Shown here: positions 1-5,660 of the stretch, in pieces | Numbering within the stretch: position 1 is the first letter of the stretch | Layout of the letters: each line of letters starts with the position of its first letter | Origin: Anaerolineales bacterium | GTDB lineage: Bacteria > Chloroflexota > Anaerolineae > Anaerolineales > DRMV01 | DNA length: 6,255 nt | NCBI GenBank assembly: GCA_015491595.1 | Contig: WFVP01000146.1 | Location: 1-6,255 of the forward strand | Reading direction: 5' to 3' | Program-made: the position numbers and the translations under genes | Notes under the pieces: model-generated | What the model was told of the DNA's origin: nothing | Database searches by the model: none | Seen by the model: only the letters and a program-made list of their open reading frames with translations

Positions 1-427
1 CGCGTACGCGGCCCGCAGCGGCCGCTACCGGCCCCTGACCGTGTGGGAAAAGGACGCGGCGGGCGACCTGGTCGGGAGCATCGAACTCCCCTTGGCCGTG
101 GGCATCGTGGGCGGCGCGACCCGGAGCCACCCCACGGCCCGCGCGGCCTTGAAACTCATGGGCGTGCAAAGCGCGGGGGAACTGGCGGAAATCATCGCCG
201 CGGTGGGCCTGGCCCAGAACCTGGCCGCGCTGCGGGCCCTGGCGACGGAAGGCATCCAGCGGGGCCACATGCGGCTCCACGCCCGGCAGGTGGCCCTGGC
301 CGCGGGCGCGCACGGCCCCGAAGTCGACCGGGTGGCCCGCCGCATGATCGAGGAAGGTAGAATTAGCGAAGCACGGGCGCGCGAAATCTTGCAGCGCCTG
401 CGGCAGGAAGCCCCTTCGGGAGCATAA
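1..427 (+). CDS. HMG-CoA reductase, class II (C-terminal part, 5'-truncated by window edge)
   Basis: This enzyme interconverts HMG-CoA and mevalonate with NAD(P)H in the cytosol. With HMG-CoA synthase it forms the committed steps of isoprenoid synthesis. Only the last 141 residues are visible, read from base 2 to the TAA at 425-427; the N-terminal part with most of the substrate and nucleotide sites lies off the left edge. The visible part closely resembles bacterial 'degradative' (class II) reductases: WEKDAAGDLVGSIELPL, VGIVGGATRSHP, AVGLAQNLAALRALATEG and IQRGHMRLHAR. The GHM motif fits the third HMG-CoA reductase signature, and its His (bases 266-268) is the expected catalytic histidine. 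The C-terminus looks natural and ends in a charged helix. Archaeal-type HMG-CoA synthase genes lie downstream, so a biosynthetic role is more likely than mevalonate catabolism. The family call is near certain; the direction of the reaction is inferred. Confidence 0.96.
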   Translation, partial: AYAARSGRYRPLTVWEKDAAGDLVGSIELPLAVGIVGGATRSHPTARAALKLMGVQSAGELAEIIAAVGLAQNLAALRALATEGIQRGHMRLHARQVALAAGAHGPEVDRVARRMIEEGRISEARAREILQRLRQEAPSGA

Positions 428-430
428 GCC

Positions 431-907
431 ATGCGCGGTGCCGGTGTGACTTCGTTGCATCTGTTTTGCGAACACACCGCATCTGGGAAAGTCTTGCTCG
501 GCCCCGCGACGTTGCTCGTGCTTCCCCAGGTGGTCCGGGAACCTGACGTGTTCGTGTTACCGGCCGGGCCGGTGGAAGAGGGTCCGGGCGGGCTCATCCT
601 CACCCGGCCCCGGTTCGTGGTCGAGGTGGCCAGCCCTTTGACGCGGCGCATCGACCTGGAAGACAAGGCCCGGGAGTACGCGCAGGCCGGCATCCCCGAG
701 TACTGGGTACTGGACCCCGACGAACCGGCCCTGTACCAGCACCTTCTGGAAGAGAAAGGCGGCTACCACCGGCAGCGCCACACCCAGGGATGGGTGTGGT
801 CCCGCGCCCTTCCCGGCTTTGGAATGCAGGTGACCTGGATGCTTCCGAAACCCCAAATGGACCTGACCTCCGCCTGGGAAGCTCTGCAACGGGCGCAGAG
901 GGAGTAA
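431..907 (+). CDS. Uma2-family (DUF820) PD-(D/E)xK endonuclease-like protein, N-terminally shortened
   Basis: The 158-residue product matches the central and C-terminal part of Uma2/DUF820 proteins, a large family of predicted restriction-endonuclease-fold proteins of mostly unknown role, abundant in Chloroflexota and cyanobacteria. Visible marks are REPDVFVLP (the PD motif), RFVVEVASPLTRRIDLEDKAREYAQAG in two adjoining stretches (the VEV strand plus the D..K helix), and IPEYWVLDPDEPAL. Family members usually begin about 50-60 residues earlier with a helix and a YELIDGELV-like strand that supplies an active-site acid; that part is absent here. The ATG at 431 follows the reductase stop by 3 nt, in the same frame, with a GGGAG at 418-422. 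It may be translated by coupling to the reductase gene. It could be a shortened functional protein or, more likely, a 5'-deleted remnant. The family call is firm; activity is doubtful. Confidence 0.85.
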   Translation: MRGAGVTSLHLFCEHTASGKVLLGPATLLVLPQVVREPDVFVLPAGPVEEGPGGLILTRPRFVVEVASPLTRRIDLEDKAREYAQAGIPEYWVLDPDEPALYQHLLEEKGGYHRQRHTQGWVWSRALPGFGMQVTWMLPKPQMDLTSAWEALQRAQRE

Positions 908-923
908 AGGGACTCACAAACCA

Positions 924-1562
924 CTATTCCAGGAGGGAGGGAAGGTGTTGAAACAAGGGACCGCCCAAATCCTTGAGCACGTTGAGGGCGACCTCGTACG
1001 AAGCGGTGCGTACGTGCGCGCGTTCCTTCGTCTGGCGGTCAAAACGCAGGTCACAAGAAATCCACCATACAGAATGAGATTGAGCGAAATCCTGAATCGC
1101 CCGTCGAGGAATCTCCAAGGCATCCGTACGCACCCGTAATTTCTGTTCCTTGTGCTGTTGCCACCAGGGCAACGCAGGATCGGCATAGACGATACCGTTG
1201 GGTAGCAAGAACAAGGTTACTGTCTTCCACTCATCAACCGTAACGGTTCGTCCCAAAACATTGACCAAACGCGTGCTGCTGGAACGCAACATGGACTTGA
1301 CCGAATAGCCCCCTTCCCCATCCTCGAACAACAAATCCAAATCAACCGTTTGGGTCCCTCGATGACGTACGGGCACCCCACAGGCCCGCATGGCCGCGCC
1401 CAAGACAATCTCGGTCGCACCCCCTACGACGAAGCGGTTTTCCCGAATAGCCGTGTCATATCGGAGGTGAATCTTGCGCAGCGCCTGTATAAAATCACGC
1501 TTGATGTTCACAAAACCCACTCGAAATTGCTGGAAACCCTGTCGTTCACGAAGGAAGGTCAT
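924..1562 (-). CDS. Probable type II restriction endonuclease (PD-(D/E)xK fold)
   Basis: The 212-residue protein is read from the ATG at 1562-1560 to the TAG at 926-924. It starts 17 bp inside the end of the methyltransferase gene and has its own GAGGAG ribosome site at 1570-1575, an arrangement typical of a modification-restriction pair. It has an acidic helix residue (Glu51 in VVGGATEIVLG), a strand with Asp74 and Asp76 (TVDLDLLFE), and YSVKSM with Lys89 followed by a T..L.N stretch. This matches the order E...D...(S/E/D)xK of PD-(D/E)xK nucleases. The SxKS...LN layout recalls type II enzymes of the HpaII/HindVP sort, in which Ser takes the place of the first acid of (D/E)xK; this is from memory and has not been aligned. 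Such enzymes cut DNA that lacks the partner's methylation. GG...R.T...DLD also resembles nucleotidyltransferase toxins (AbiEii-like), the main alternative. Specificity is unknown. Confidence 0.7.
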   Translation of the reverse strand: MTFLRERQGFQQFRVGFVNIKRDFIQALRKIHLRYDTAIRENRFVVGGATEIVLGAAMRACGVPVRHRGTQTVDLDLLFEDGEGGYSVKSMLRSSSTRLVNVLGRTVTVDEWKTVTLFLLPNGIVYADPALPWWQQHKEQKLRVRTDALEIPRRAIQDFAQSHSVWWISCDLRFDRQTKERAHVRTASYEVALNVLKDLGGPLFQHLPSLLE

Positions 1563-2565
1563 GGAAGCGCTCCTCGTTTGCGGACGACTTGTTTCGCCTG
1601 GGTCGTCCCGAACCGTGCCGGGTCGGTGCAGCGCGTGTGCGTTTCAAGTAGCCCAAAGGAGCATCCAGGGGCACTTTGACAAAACGCGCGACCAGCTGCT
1701 CAGAACGCACGGCCAGGGGCTCCTTGAGACGAGAATGGGCGTACTCGACATAGCGGGGAACGATGTCGTAACCGACGGCATTTCGTCCCAACGCCAAGGC
1801 GACTTTAGCTGTCTGCCCTGAACCCAGGAAGGGGTCCAGCACCAGGTCGCCCGGATAGGAATACAGCAGGATGAGCCGGTAGGGGATTTCTTCAGGAAAA
1901 GGGGCGGGATGGTCCAGGGTGCCCGGAGGCACCGGCGCGATATGCCAGATGTTGTTGGCCATATCCTGTACGAAGAGCTCGCCGATGGCGACCCGGGCCG
2001 CTTCTTGCTGCGCCAAATCCACCTGCCGATAAAGGGGCGGTCCGGGTTTACGGAAGAGGAGAATGTATTCGGTCATGATGTTGGGCCGAAAGTAGCCGGG
2101 ATAGGGCCGTTGAATGAAACCCCCCGCGCGTTTGACGCCCGCCGTCGTTTTATGCCAGATGATGTCCTGATGGAACTCCCAACCCTCGCGACTCAATCGG
2201 GAAACCACGTCGAAAGGCAGAGGATACAACTGCCCGTCCAACAGGACCGTACCCACGACAATGGCGAGGAAACCTCCGGGACGGGTTACCCGATGCACTT
2301 CGCGAAAGATGCGGGAGAGCCAGTCCAAGTACGTTTCGTAATCCTCAAAGCCCTGCCGGTAGGAACGGGAACGATAGAAGCGAGCGCTGTCTTCGGCGTG
2401 GACGTGGTAATCAATGGCGTTCCAGTAGGGTGGTGATGTGACGGTCAGGGTAACGACCTCGTCTTCCAATTCCTCCATGTGCGCGCTATCCCCCACGTAT
2501 AGGACGGCTCGCACGGTCCCCAGTAGCGTTCTTCGTTCGTACTCATAACAGGGTCGCGAGGACAT
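1546..2565 (-). CDS. Type II DNA methyltransferase, beta class (N4-cytosine or N6-adenine)
   Basis: This 339-residue enzyme transfers a methyl group from S-adenosylmethionine to an exocyclic amino group in DNA and so protects the host from the endonuclease encoded just downstream. Catalytic motif IV, TSPPYWNAIDYH, lies near residue 43. The motif X-like HPAPFPEEIPYRLI precedes motif I, DPFLGSGQTAKVA, near residue 244, and GYDI (motif II) is near 266. Order IV to I is the beta class. SPPY is usual for N4-cytosine enzymes, but TSPPY also occurs in N6-adenine enzymes, so the base is left open. I chose the ATG at 2565-2563: an AAGGTG Shine-Dalgarno sits 5 nt upstream (2571-2576) and a perfect -10 box at 2614-2619 would start transcription just before it. 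An upstream GTG at 2646 would add 27 residues that do not resemble the family and would lie upstream of that -10 box. The C-terminal 60 residues are basic and poorly conserved. The gene looks less GC-rich than the mevalonate genes, consistent with acquisition. Confidence 0.93.
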   Translation of the reverse strand: MSSRPCYEYERRTLLGTVRAVLYVGDSAHMEELEDEVVTLTVTSPPYWNAIDYHVHAEDSARFYRSRSYRQGFEDYETYLDWLSRIFREVHRVTRPGGFLAIVVGTVLLDGQLYPLPFDVVSRLSREGWEFHQDIIWHKTTAGVKRAGGFIQRPYPGYFRPNIMTEYILLFRKPGPPLYRQVDLAQQEAARVAIGELFVQDMANNIWHIAPVPPGTLDHPAPFPEEIPYRLILLYSYPGDLVLDPFLGSGQTAKVALALGRNAVGYDIVPRYVEYAHSRLKEPLAVRSEQLVARFVKVPLDAPLGYLKRTRAAPTRHGSGRPRRNKSSANEERFHDLPS

Positions 2566-2570
2566 TTGGA

Positions 2571-2576
2571 CACCTT
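2571..2576 (-). promoter_or_regulatory. Ribosome binding site deciding the methyltransferase start
   Basis: On the minus strand AAGGTG lies 5 nt before the ATG at 2565. It supports this start over the in-frame GTG at 2646 and ATG at 2640. Confidence 0.7.
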
Positions 2577-2613
2577 TTCCCGATGCGTCGCGGCTTTTGC
2601 CAAACTTACTTGC

Positions 2614-2619
2614 ATTATA
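2614..2619 (-). promoter_or_regulatory. Perfect -10 hexamer (TATAAT) of the restriction-modification promoter
   Basis: The minus strand reads TATAAT here, about 50 nt upstream of the chosen methyltransferase start, leaving a leader of roughly 40 nt. At the usual 17-bp spacing the -35 position (2637-2642) reads GGATGT on the minus strand, which does not match TTGACA, and there is no TGn extension. The promoter is therefore plausible but would be weak or activator-dependent. Confidence 0.5.
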
Positions 2620-2656
2620 CCCTCGATACGGGGCCGACATCCCCACCTTACCACGC

Positions 2657-2678
2657 CTTGTCCAAAGTCTTGTCCAAA
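2657..2678. repeat. Tandem direct repeat CTTGTCCAAA upstream of the restriction-modification promoter
   Basis: CTTGTCCAAA occurs at 2657-2666 and again at 2669-2678, a 12-bp period with a GT spacer. The eight-base core appears once more in opposite orientation (TTTGGACA, 2565-2572), covering the methyltransferase start region. The copies flank the TATAAT box. Spacing of about one helical turn is typical of a paired operator, but no regulator gene is in the window, so a role is inferred. Confidence 0.4.
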
Positions 2679-2690
2679 CCCCACCTTGAT

Positions 2691-2703
2691 AGGTTTTGAG
2701 AGT
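2691..2703 (+). repeat. Short dispersed repeat, copy 1 (AGGTTTTGAGAGT)
   Basis: This 13-mer recurs exactly at 5067-5079. Both copies lie 67-77 nt upstream of a start codon of the mevalonate cluster (HMG-CoA synthase and the DUF35 gene). Each is followed at 10-18 nt by TACCTTG and then CAT and GTAA. It could be a dispersed intergenic element or a shared leader signal. Confidence 0.5.
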
Positions 2704-2767
2704 CCCTTTTCCTTACAAACATACCTTGCATGTAAGCCTCATGGCATTCCTCGGGGAGGCGTGACCC

Positions 2768-3823
2768 ATGACCGAACCCTTGTTCCCTCAGCGCTCCGTG
2801 GGCATTGTCGGATACGGCGCGTACGTCCCCCGGTACCGGCTTCCGGCCTCGGAAATCAGTCGGGTGTGGCACGGAGGCTATGCCGGGCACCCGGTGCAGG
2901 AAAAGGCCGTGGCCGGACCCGACGAGGATACCTTCACCATGGCCCTGGAGGCCGCGCGCAATGCGCTGGCCCGGGCAGGCGTCTCGGCCGAGGCCCTGCG
3001 TGCGGTGTGGGTGGGGTCGGAATCCCACCCTTACGCGGTGAAGCCTACGGGCACCCTGCTGGCCGATGCCCTGGGCGCGGCCCCTTCGGTGCAGGCCGGC
3101 GACTGGGAATTCGCGTGCAAGGCAGGCACCGAAGCCATGGTCGCGGCCATCGGCCTGGTGGGTTCCGGCATGGCCGATTACGCCCTGGTGGTGGGCGCGG
3201 ATACCGCGCAAGGCCGGCCCGGCGACGCGCTGGAATTCACCGCGGCATCGGGCGCGGCCGCGTTCGTGCTGGGCCCTGCGGAGAACGCCCTGGCCCGTAT
3301 CCTGGCCACATATTCCTATGTCACGGACACCCCCGACTTCTGGCGTCGGGAAGGGGAAAAGTATCCCGCCCACGGCCAGCGGTTCACCGGCGAGCCCGCG
3401 TACTTCCACCACATCACCCAGGCGGCCAAAGGCCTGCTGGAAGCCCTGGACATGACGCCCCAGGACTTCACCTACGCGGTCTTCCACCAGCCCAACACCA
3501 AGTTCCCTCAACGGGTGGCCAAAATGCTGGGCTTCACACCGGAACAAATCGCACCGGGCTTGCTGGTGCCCCGTATTGGGAACACGTACTCGGCTTCGGC
3601 CCTCATCGGTCTCACGGCCATTTTGGATGTGGCCCAACCCGGCGACCGCATCTTCGTCACCTCTTTTGGCTCAGGGGCCGGTTCCGACGCCTTCGCTCTG
3701 GAAGTCACCGAAGCGATCCTGGAACGTCGAGACCGTGCCCCCCACACCGAGGACTACATCGCCCGCCGCACGGAAATCGACTACGGCCTGTACGTGCGCT
3801 ACCGCGGAAAACTGGCGGAATAG
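2768..3823 (+). CDS. Hydroxymethylglutaryl-CoA synthase, archaeal type
   Basis: This cytosolic enzyme condenses acetyl-CoA with acetoacetyl-CoA to give HMG-CoA, the substrate of the reductase encoded at the left edge. The 351 residues are the normal length of the archaeal-type family; eukaryotic and Gram-positive synthases are longer and only distantly similar. The start is [15 protein letters not shown], the usual first strand and turn. The catalytic residues all appear present: Glu85 in [13 protein letters not shown], nucleophile Cys117 in [10 protein letters not shown], and His240 in FHQPNTKFP. Also typical are [12 protein letters not shown] near residue 271 and [11 protein letters not shown] near 299. 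The ATG at 2768 follows a strong GGGGAGG (2753-2759) by 8 nt. The gene is first in a rightward run with the thiolase-fold and DUF35 genes, the partners of a channelling complex known from archaea. Function is well supported; physical assembly is inferred. Confidence 0.96.
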   Translation: MTEPLFPQRSVGIVGYGAYVPRYRLPASEISRVWHGGYAGHPVQEKAVAGPDEDTFTMALEAARNALARAGVSAEALRAVWVGSESHPYAVKPTGTLLADALGAAPSVQAGDWEFACKAGTEAMVAAIGLVGSGMADYALVVGADTAQGRPGDALEFTAASGAAAFVLGPAENALARILATYSYVTDTPDFWRREGEKYPAHGQRFTGEPAYFHHITQAAKGLLEALDMTPQDFTYAVFHQPNTKFPQRVAKMLGFTPEQIAPGLLVPRIGNTYSASALIGLTAILDVAQPGDRIFVTSFGSGAGSDAFALEVTEAILERRDRAPHTEDYIARRTEIDYGLYVRYRGKLAE

Positions 3824-3825
3824 AT

Positions 3826-3881
3826 GGCAGTGGGCAGTCAGCAGTGAGCGGACCGCCGACCGCTGACCACTGACCGCCGAC
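3826..3881. repeat. Array of eight heptamers forming an imperfect inverted repeat
   Basis: The spacer between the synthase and thiolase-fold genes divides exactly into eight 7-mers. The left ones resemble GGCAGTG (GGCAGTG, GGCAGTC, AGCAGTG, AGCGGAC) and the right ones resemble CGCTGAC (CGCCGAC twice, CGCTGAC, CACTGAC). The halves are partly complementary: 3833-3851 and 3860-3878 pair at 15 of 19 positions around an 8-nt loop. The stem ends just before the GGGAGG of the next gene. It resembles heptanucleotide repeats scattered between genes in cyanobacteria and other bacteria. There is no following T-run, so it is not a classic terminator. Confidence 0.75.
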
Positions 3882-3900
3882 AATCATCGGGAGGAACACC

Positions 3901-5055
3901 ATGCGCGAGGTGTGGATCGTAGGCATCGGCGCGACGCCTGTCCGAGAGCACTGGGACCGTTCCCTGCGGGACCTGGCCTGGGAAGCCATGCACCGGGCTT
4001 TGGAAGAGGCCGCGGGCCTGCAGCCCCAGGCCCTCTTCGTGGCCAACATGCTCGCCCCCCTGACGGCTCACCAGACCCACCTGGGGACTCTGCTGGCCGA
4101 CTATGCAGGGTTGGAGGGCATCGAAGCCGTAACGGTGGAAGCGGCGGGTGCGTCAGGGGGGATGGCGCTGCGGCAGGCCTACCTGGCCGTGGCTTCCGGC
4201 GCGCTGGACGCGGCCCTGGTGGTGGGTGTGGAGAAGTTCACCGACGTGGTAGGGCCGGAAGTGGAAGGGGCCATGGCCGCGACGCTGGACGCGGATTACG
4301 AAGCCGAGCCGGGGCTGACCCCTGCGGCCCAGGCCGCCTGGCTCATGCAGATGTACCGGGAGCGCTACAACGCACCGGAGACCGCGTTCATGCCCTTTGC
4401 CTTGCTGGCCCACCGTCATGCCGTGGGCAATCCCTACGCCATGTTCCGCCGGGCCATTTCGGAGAAGCACTACCGCCACGGGGCGCCTGTGGCCCCACCC
4501 ATGACCATTTTCGACATGGCCCCCTATGCCGACGGCGCGGCCGCGGTCTTCCTGGCCGCGCGCGACGTACTGCCGCCGGAACTGCCCCGGCCCGCGGTGC
4601 GCATCGCAGGCTCTGCCGCGGCCACCGACCGCCTGGCCCTCCACGACCGGGAGGACCCCCTGGCCTTCACCGCGGCAGCCCGGTCCTTCCACCGGGCCCT
4701 GGAAGAAGCGGGCGTTTCTCCTCACCAGGTCGACTTCTTCGAACCCTTCGACCTCTTCGGCGTCTACGTGCCCCTCACCTTAGAGGCCGTGGGCTACGCG
4801 GACCCCGGTCGGGCCTGGCAGGACGCTGAACGCCGATTCGGCCTGGACGGCGAGTTGCCCATCCTGACCCTGGGCGGCCAGAAGGCCCGCGGGTTCCCCG
4901 GAGGTGCGGCAGGCGTGTACCAGGTGGTGGAAGCCGTATGGCAACTGCGCGGTCAGGCCGGAGACAACCAAATCGCCCACGCACGCGTCGGTGTGGTGCA
5001 GGCTCTGGGCGGTCCGGCTTCGACCGCCGTCACCCACGTGCTGCAACGGCCTTGA
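3901..5055 (+). CDS. Thiolase-fold protein of the HMG-CoA synthase cluster, catalytic residues substituted
   Basis: The 384-residue product is a full-length match to the archaeal-type acetyl-CoA C-acetyltransferase/SCP-x thiolase family: VWIVGIGATPVREHWDRSL at the start, VVGVEKFTDVVG near 113, ADGAAAVFLA near 210, GGQKARGFPGGAAG near 325 and VWQLRG near 347. In archaea this subunit joins two acetyl-CoA into acetoacetyl-CoA inside a complex with HMG-CoA synthase and a DUF35 protein. Here the nucleophile position in the usual VEAACASGG is Gly83 (VEAAGASGG, codon GGT at 4147). The His of the HDAF-like motif is Phe283 (EPFDLF, TTC at 4747), and the His of GHP is Phe332 (GFP, TTC at 4894). All three thiolase catalytic residues are therefore missing, while the frame and fold motifs are intact. 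Ordinary thiolase activity is unlikely. A structural subunit, or an aldolase-like reaction as in DUF35-linked Ltp2-type proteins, are the alternatives. The ATG follows GGGAGG (3889-3894) by 6 nt. Confidence 0.9.
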   Translation: MREVWIVGIGATPVREHWDRSLRDLAWEAMHRALEEAAGLQPQALFVANMLAPLTAHQTHLGTLLADYAGLEGIEAVTVEAAGASGGMALRQAYLAVASGALDAALVVGVEKFTDVVGPEVEGAMAATLDADYEAEPGLTPAAQAAWLMQMYRERYNAPETAFMPFALLAHRHAVGNPYAMFRRAISEKHYRHGAPVAPPMTIFDMAPYADGAAAVFLAARDVLPPELPRPAVRIAGSAAATDRLALHDREDPLAFTAAARSFHRALEEAGVSPHQVDFFEPFDLFGVYVPLTLEAVGYADPGRAWQDAERRFGLDGELPILTLGGQKARGFPGGAAGVYQVVEAVWQLRGQAGDNQIAHARVGVVQALGGPASTAVTHVLQRP

Positions 5056-5066
5056 CCCAGGTTGAG

Positions 5067-5079
5067 AGGTTTTGAGAGT
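5067..5079 (+). repeat. Short dispersed repeat, copy 2 (AGGTTTTGAGAGT)
   Basis: This is identical to 2691-2703. It lies in the 78-nt gap between the thiolase-fold and DUF35 genes, preceded by a partial copy (GGTTGAG, 5060-5066) and followed by TACCTTG (5090-5096) and GTAAAGG. Confidence 0.5.
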
Positions 5080-5133
5080 TGCGCAGGTTTACCTTGACCA
5101 TTGCGTAAAGGACAGCGGAACGGGAGGTGCACC

Positions 5134-5547
5134 ATGGAACTGGCTCGCCACTGGCGATTGAAGAAACAACGGTATGCCCTGCAGGGTGAAGTGTGCCCCC
5201 ACTGCCAGACCAAAATTTTTCCACCGCGAGATATCTGCCCGGCGTGCAAGCAGGAAGCCCGCACGGACCACACCTTCTCGGGACGGGGGAAAGTGGTCGC
5301 GTTCACCGTGGTGACCCAGCCGCCCAAAGGGTATGAAGCCCAGGCCCCTTATGTGGTGGCCCTGGTGGAACTGGAAGAAGGCCCCCGGGTAACGGCGCAG
5401 CTCACCGACTTGGGCGACGAAGAGCCCTACATCGGCATGCCCGTGGAAATGGTGACCCGGAAACTGCGCACGGTGGAGGGGGAACGCGGCATCATCGTTT
5501 ACGGGTACAAGTTCCGCCCCCGACTGACCGTGGCCCAACGAGCCTGA
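5134..5547 (+). CDS. DUF35 protein: zinc-ribbon plus OB-fold, partner of HMG-CoA synthase/thiolase
   Basis: The 137-residue protein has the normal size and order for the family. An N-terminal helix (HWRLKKQRYALQG) leads into a rubredoxin-like zinc ribbon with Cys21-x2-Cys24 and Cys35-x2-Cys38 around the hallmark PPRDICPAC. An OB-fold follows from about residue 45 (GRGKVVAFTVVT, APYVVALVELEEGPRV, IGMPVEMVTRKL) and ends in the typical IIVYGYKFRP. In archaea such a protein bridges thiolase and HMG-CoA synthase and helps form a shared CoA pocket; in steroid degraders a homologue supports thiolase-like aldolases. It is non-enzymatic as far as known. I chose the ATG at 5134 because GGGAGG (5122-5127) precedes it by 6 nt and the protein then begins as relatives do. 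An in-frame TTG at 5101 would add 11 atypical residues. All four cysteines are kept, so this subunit appears functional even though its thiolase partner has lost its catalytic residues. Confidence 0.93.
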   Translation: MELARHWRLKKQRYALQGEVCPHCQTKIFPPRDICPACKQEARTDHTFSGRGKVVAFTVVTQPPKGYEAQAPYVVALVELEEGPRVTAQLTDLGDEEPYIGMPVEMVTRKLRTVEGERGIIVYGYKFRPRLTVAQRA

Positions 5548-5627
5548 AGTTCTTTTCCCTTTGGGGAGGATTGTAGACTTTTTGCGGTGGGATTTCGTCC
5601 TCCATAAAGCGTCCGAAGCCAGAGAAC

Positions 5628-5654
5628 AAAAAAGCCGCCGGTAGAACCGGTGGC
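5628..5654 (-). terminator. Rho-independent terminator of the C39-like gene, possibly bidirectional
   Basis: A 9-bp GC-rich stem (5634-5642 with 5646-5654, one G-T wobble, 3-nt loop) lies 6 nt past the stop of the minus-strand gene. On that strand it runs straight into TTTTTT (complement of 5628-5633). On the plus strand it is followed only by ATTTCTTTAC, so ending of the DUF35 transcript here would be weaker. The 80 bp between the DUF35 stop and the A-run (5548-5627) show no gene. Confidence 0.8.
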
Positions 5655-5660
5655 ATTTCT

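Larger units (their letters stand above)
2566..2767. other. Divergent intergenic region between methyltransferase and HMG-CoA synthase genes
   Basis: These 202 bp must carry the start signals for the leftward restriction-modification genes and probably for the rightward synthase. Leftward, TATAAT is at 2614-2619. Rightward, the best I find is TTGAGA (2696-2701), 18 bp, then CATACC (2720-2725), which is weak. An imperfect dyad CTTACA/TGTAAG (2712-2717 and 2731-2736, 13-nt loop) lies between this and the ribosome site. The region also contains the TTGTCCAAA repeats and one copy of the AGGTTTTGAGAGT repeat. I see no coding sequence or RNA gene in it. Confidence 0.5.

Noticed and set aside
25..693. 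Long minus-strand open frame of 222 codons opposite the reductase and Uma2 genes
   Set aside because: It is a GC-rich mirror frame: Arg/Ser/Ala/Pro-rich, crosses two well supported plus-strand genes and has no recognisable domain.
945..1139. Small plus-strand frame (64 codons, TTG start) after a GGAGGGAGGG-like ribosome site
   Set aside because: It lies fully antisense to the endonuclease gene. The purine-rich tract is explained by the Leu-Pro-Ser-Leu-Leu end of that protein, and the product resembles nothing.
2566..2646. Extended methyltransferase N-terminus from the GTG at 2646 or ATG at 2640
   Set aside because: The additional residues are not family-like, a -10 box sits inside this stretch, and the ATG at 2565 has a better ribosome site.
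2657..2678. CRISPR-like repeat
   Set aside because: There are only two 10-base units with a 2-base spacer, far too short for repeat and spacer units, and no cas gene is nearby.
2648..3637. Minus-strand open frame of 329 codons opposite HMG-CoA synthase
   Set aside because: The opposite frame encodes a clear full-length synthase with its active site. The mirror product is rich in Gly, Arg and His with no motif.
3833..3878. Terminator between HMG-CoA synthase and the thiolase-fold gene
   Set aside because: The stem is imperfect and has no T-run after it. The period-7 structure explains the dyad better.
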